Below, piece after piece: positions 5,959 to 8,021 of a stretch of DNA of 8,021 nucleotides. Positions within the stretch are counted from its first letter, which is position 1; every line of letters begins with the position of its first letter. Origin of the DNA: Bacteroidia bacterium (GTDB lineage Bacteria; Bacteroidota; Bacteroidia; NS11-12g; UBA955); the NCBI GenBank assembly GCA_023258655.1, contig JALQWO010000076.1:1-8021 (forward strand). The letters are read 5' to 3'. The notes under the pieces are model-generated. The model searched no databases. It was not told where the DNA came from and saw nothing but the letters and a program-made list of their open reading frames with translations. The position numbers were made by a program, and so were the translations under genes.

Positions 5959-6696
5959 ATGAAAAAGTTATTGGGTAAAATATGGTTGGCTTGGGCAGGC
6001 TTTTGGTTTGTTTCTTTGTTTTTATTGGTTTACCCACTGCTTTATTTGTTGTTATTAACACCGAAAACCTATCGCTGGGCCCATGGATTGCGGAAAGCGT
6101 GGGGGACGGTGACTTCGCTAATTTCGTTTGTTATACCTGTGGTCCGTTATGAGCAGACCTTACCCAAAAACCAACAGTTGATATTTTGTCCCAACCACAT
6201 TTCCTATCTCGATATTCTTACCTGTGGAAGCTTTTTGCCCGGGTTTAATTTCTTCATGGGAAAAATAGAACTGTCGCGCATTCCCCTATTTGGAATATGG
6301 TTTAGGACTTTGGATATTGCTGTACATCGTGAGAGTTTGCGAGGATCCTATAAGGCGTTTGAAGATGCCTCGAAACAAATGGATACGTTGGGTGCCAACC
6401 TCATTATTTATCCGGAAGGCAGAATACCCGACAATGCACCCCAAATAAAATATCCATTCAAACCGGGTGCATTTCGATTGGCCATTGAAAAACAAATACC
6501 CATAGTGCCAGTTACGTTGGTAGACAATCTCAATCGCTTTAACAGTGATACTTTTGATGGATCTCCAGGCAAAATGCGCATGTTTGTCCATGCACCGATT
6601 GAAACCAAGGGTTTATCGATGGATGATATGCCCATGGTGCAAGAAAAAGTATACAATGTTATATCTTCACAACTCAAATCATTAGGCATCATATGA
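5959..6696 (+). CDS. PlsC-family 1-acyl-glycerol-3-phosphate acyltransferase
   Basis: A 245-residue membrane-associated acyltransferase. Family members transfer a fatty acyl group to lysophosphatidate or related acceptors in phospholipid synthesis, on the cytoplasmic face of the membrane. Hydrophobic N-terminal segments (about 7-34) anchor it. Block I is NHISYLD (79-85, with catalytic H80 and D85), block II surrounds FMGKIELSRIPLFG (99-112), block III is YPEGR (151-155) and block IV is IPIVPVT (180-186). FKPGAFRLAI (167-176) is also typical. Block III reads YPEGRIP instead of FPEGTRS, shifting the arginine by one place. The exact acceptor (lysophosphatidate, ornithine lipid or other) is not determined by sequence. 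An AGGA at 5947-5950, overlapping the DUF4199 stop, is a reasonable ribosome-binding site. Its TGA overlaps the gatC ATG. Confidence 0.92.
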   Translation: MKKLLGKIWLAWAGFWFVSLFLLVYPLLYLLLLTPKTYRWAHGLRKAWGTVTSLISFVIPVVRYEQTLPKNQQLIFCPNHISYLDILTCGSFLPGFNFFMGKIELSRIPLFGIWFRTLDIAVHRESLRGSYKAFEDASKQMDTLGANLIIYPEGRIPDNAPQIKYPFKPGAFRLAIEKQIPIVPVTLVDNLNRFNSDTFDGSPGKMRMFVHAPIETKGLSMDDMPMVQEKVYNVISSQLKSLGII

Positions 6697-6989
6697 AAAT
6701 TACGGAACAAAGAGTAAAAGAGCTTGCCCAATTATCGCGTTTGCAATTCGAAGGTGAAAGCTTGAAAAAAATGCAAAGTGATTTGGAAGATATTTTAGCC
6801 ATGTGCGAAAAACTCAATGAGGTTGATACTGAGGGTGTGGAACCATTGATTTATTTGACAAATGCGGAAACGGTATTGCGTGAAGATGTGGTTGTTCAAA
6901 CCATCACTCATGAGGAAGCCTTGCGCAATGCGCCCAAAGCCGATAGTGACTTTTTCCGGGTTCCCAAGGTGATAGACGGCCATGGCTAA
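6693..6989 (+). CDS. gatC: Asp-tRNA(Asn)/Glu-tRNA(Gln) amidotransferase subunit C
   Basis: GatC is the small subunit of the GatCAB complex, which converts Glu-tRNA(Gln) or Asp-tRNA(Asn) to the correct amide form when the matching synthetase is absent. It wraps around GatA and stabilises the GatA-GatB pair. At 98 residues it has the normal length and motifs: an N-terminal helix VKELAQLSRLQF (9-20), SDLEDIL (29-35), EVDTEGVEPL (43-52), LREDVV (62-67), ALRNAPKA (76-83) and a C-terminal FFRVPKVI (87-94). gatA and gatB are not in the window, which is common when the subunits are dispersed. The start ATG overlaps the acyltransferase stop (ATGA, 6693-6696), and its last 8 bases overlap the next gene, so translation is likely coupled on both sides. 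Confidence 0.95.
   Translation: MKITEQRVKELAQLSRLQFEGESLKKMQSDLEDILAMCEKLNEVDTEGVEPLIYLTNAETVLREDVVVQTITHEEALRNAPKADSDFFRVPKVIDGHG
6966..6973 (+). promoter_or_regulatory. Shine-Dalgarno-like site inside gatC for the ABC ATPase
   Basis: AAGGTGAT, complementary to the 3' end of 16S rRNA over AGGTGAT, lies 8 bases before the ATG at 6982. It is one of few Shine-Dalgarno-like sites in the window and supports this start despite the overlap with gatC. Confidence 0.4.
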
Positions 6990-7656
6990 AGCCCTAATAT
7001 CACTCCAAGAGATCCGAAAAACCTACGTATTGGGCGATCAAACAGTTCATGCGCTCAAGAAAATCGACTTAGATATTCATCAAGGAGAGTATGTGGCACT
7101 CATGGGACCTTCGGGCTCAGGTAAAAGTACGTTGATGAATATTATCGGTTGCCTAGATACACCTACAGCAGGAAAATACTGGCTCAACCAAAAAGAAGTT
7201 AGTCAAATGTCGGACATTGAATTGAGCAAAGTCCGCAATGATGAAATTGGTTTTGTTTTTCAAACCTTCAATCTGCTCAATCGTTTGAGTTCTCTCGAAA
7301 ATGTAGCCTTACCCCTGGTTTATGCGGGCGTTTCACAAAAAGAACGATTGGAGCGAGCCCGTGAAACCTTGAATAAAGTGGGATTAGGCAATCGTTTGGA
7401 TCACAAGCCCAATGAGTTATCCGGTGGTCAGCGACAGCGTGTAGCAGTGGCTCGTGCGCTAATTAATAATCCCAGTTTGCTGTTGGCTGATGAACCCACC
7501 GGAAACTTGGATACCCAAACGTCTTATGAAATAATGGGATTGTTTGAAGAAATTCACGCGGGCGGCAATACCATCGTATTGGTGACGCATGAGGAAGACA
7601 TAGCCAAACATGCGAAAAAAATCGTTAGGTTGCGTGACGGTTTGATAGCTTCATGA
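6982..7656 (+). CDS. ABC transporter ATP-binding protein, LolD/MacB/FtsE type
   Basis: A 224-residue stand-alone ATPase subunit with every motif intact: Walker A GPSGSGKST (42-50), Q-loop Q94 in FVFQTFNLL (91-99), signature LSGGQRQR (146-153), Walker B LLLADEPTG (166-174) with catalytic E171, D-loop NLD (175-177) and H-loop H203. The MNIIGCLDTPTAG stretch (52-64) after Walker A is typical of the MacB/LolD branch. Its members work with MacB-type permeases in lipoprotein release, export of peptides or macrolides, or envelope maintenance by mechanotransmission. No permease lies in the visible neighbourhood, so the partner, and the choice between LolD and MacB roles, cannot be settled. It overlaps gatC by 8 bases and its TGA overlaps the GH3 ATG (ATGA). 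Confidence 0.93.
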   Translation: MAKALISLQEIRKTYVLGDQTVHALKKIDLDIHQGEYVALMGPSGSGKSTLMNIIGCLDTPTAGKYWLNQKEVSQMSDIELSKVRNDEIGFVFQTFNLLNRLSSLENVALPLVYAGVSQKERLERARETLNKVGLGNRLDHKPNELSGGQRQRVAVARALINNPSLLLADEPTGNLDTQTSYEIMGLFEEIHAGGNTIVLVTHEEDIAKHAKKIVRLRDGLIAS

Positions 7657-8021
7657 TCAGTCCCATCATAGGTTGGTATTTTAAACAACGTGTACAGGAG
7701 CTGCGCGCCAACATCGAGCGTTCATTAGAAAACCAAGAAATTCTGTTCGCGGAGTTGATGGAAAAATTATCGCTCGCCGAGTATGGACAGAAGTTTGGCA
7801 TCGAAAAAACCACTACCTATGCTGAGTTTGCACATAGGGTTCCGCTGGCAACGTTTGAAGACTTTTTGCCTTACATCGAACGGAATCAACGGGGTGAACA
7901 AGCATTGCTTTGGCCCGGAGATATACGGTGGTTTGCCAAAAGCAGTGGAACTACGAGCAATGTGTCTAAGTTCATCCCCATGAGCTATGAAATCATGGAG
8001 CACACTCATTTTGAGGGTTCA
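7653..8021 (+). CDS. GH3 (auxin-responsive GH3-like) family protein, N-terminal part, runs off right edge
   Basis: The ATG at 7653 opens a frame of 123 codons to the window end. The product matches the N-terminal region of bacterial GH3 proteins: RVPLATFEDFLPYIER (62-77), GEQALLWP (81-88), then WFAKSSGTTS (93-102), which holds the first nucleotide-binding motif of adenylate-forming enzymes, and KFIP (106-109). GH3 enzymes belong to the ANL superfamily; the plant members adenylate a carboxylic acid (jasmonate, auxin) and join it to an amino acid. Bacterial members, frequent in Bacteroidota, have no settled substrate. A full protein is usually about 500 residues, so about three quarters lies beyond the window. 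The start overlaps the ABC ATPase stop (ATGA, 7653-7656), implying coupled translation. Confidence 0.9.
   Translation, partial: MISPIIGWYFKQRVQELRANIERSLENQEILFAELMEKLSLAEYGQKFGIEKTTTYAEFAHRVPLATFEDFLPYIERNQRGEQALLWPGDIRWFAKSSGTTSNVSKFIPMSYEIMEHTHFEGS

Overview
The window looks like housekeeping chromosome from a member of the Bacteroidota. The evidence is the recurring TAnnTTTG -7 promoter boxes, the weak or absent Shine-Dalgarno sequences, the Bacteroidota-style ribosomal protein S15, and a run of families that are common in this phylum: a PUR-alpha-like DUF3276 protein, a DUF4199 membrane protein, a bacterial GH3 enzyme and a GatC encoded away from GatA and GatB. I cannot name a genus.

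Layout. On the minus strand, reading right to left, come rpsO (2710-2979), a strong hairpin terminator (2641-2679), pnp (401-2623), a second strong terminator (339-367) and the N-terminal part of a DoxX-family membrane protein that runs off the left edge (1-273). A short divergent promoter region (2980-3126) separates rpsO from the plus-strand genes. On the plus strand come a full-length MsbA-like half-size ABC exporter (3127-4902), a small PUR-alpha-like nucleic-acid-binding protein (5023-5334), and then a tightly packed gene cluster: DUF4199 membrane protein (5418-5948), PlsC-family acyltransferase (5959-6696), gatC (6693-6989), a LolD/MacB-type ABC ATPase (6982-7656) and a GH3-family acyl-adenylating enzyme cut by the right edge (from 7653). 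The last four genes of this cluster are joined by overlaps of 4, 8 and 4 bases.

How the genes may work together. rpsO-pnp is the widely conserved pairing of a 30S subunit protein with the 3'-5' exoribonuclease PNPase. The plus-strand cluster mixes envelope and lipid functions (DUF4199, PlsC, ABC ATPase, perhaps GH3) with one translation-fidelity gene (gatC). No mobile element, CRISPR array, tRNA, rRNA or phage signature is visible. I see no convincing novel defence or biosynthetic system. The points most worth a second look are the hairpin in front of pnp, the Asp in place of the catalytic Glu in the ABC exporter, two promoters so close to their start codons that the transcripts would be leaderless, and the overlapping PlsC-GatC-ABC-GH3 cluster.
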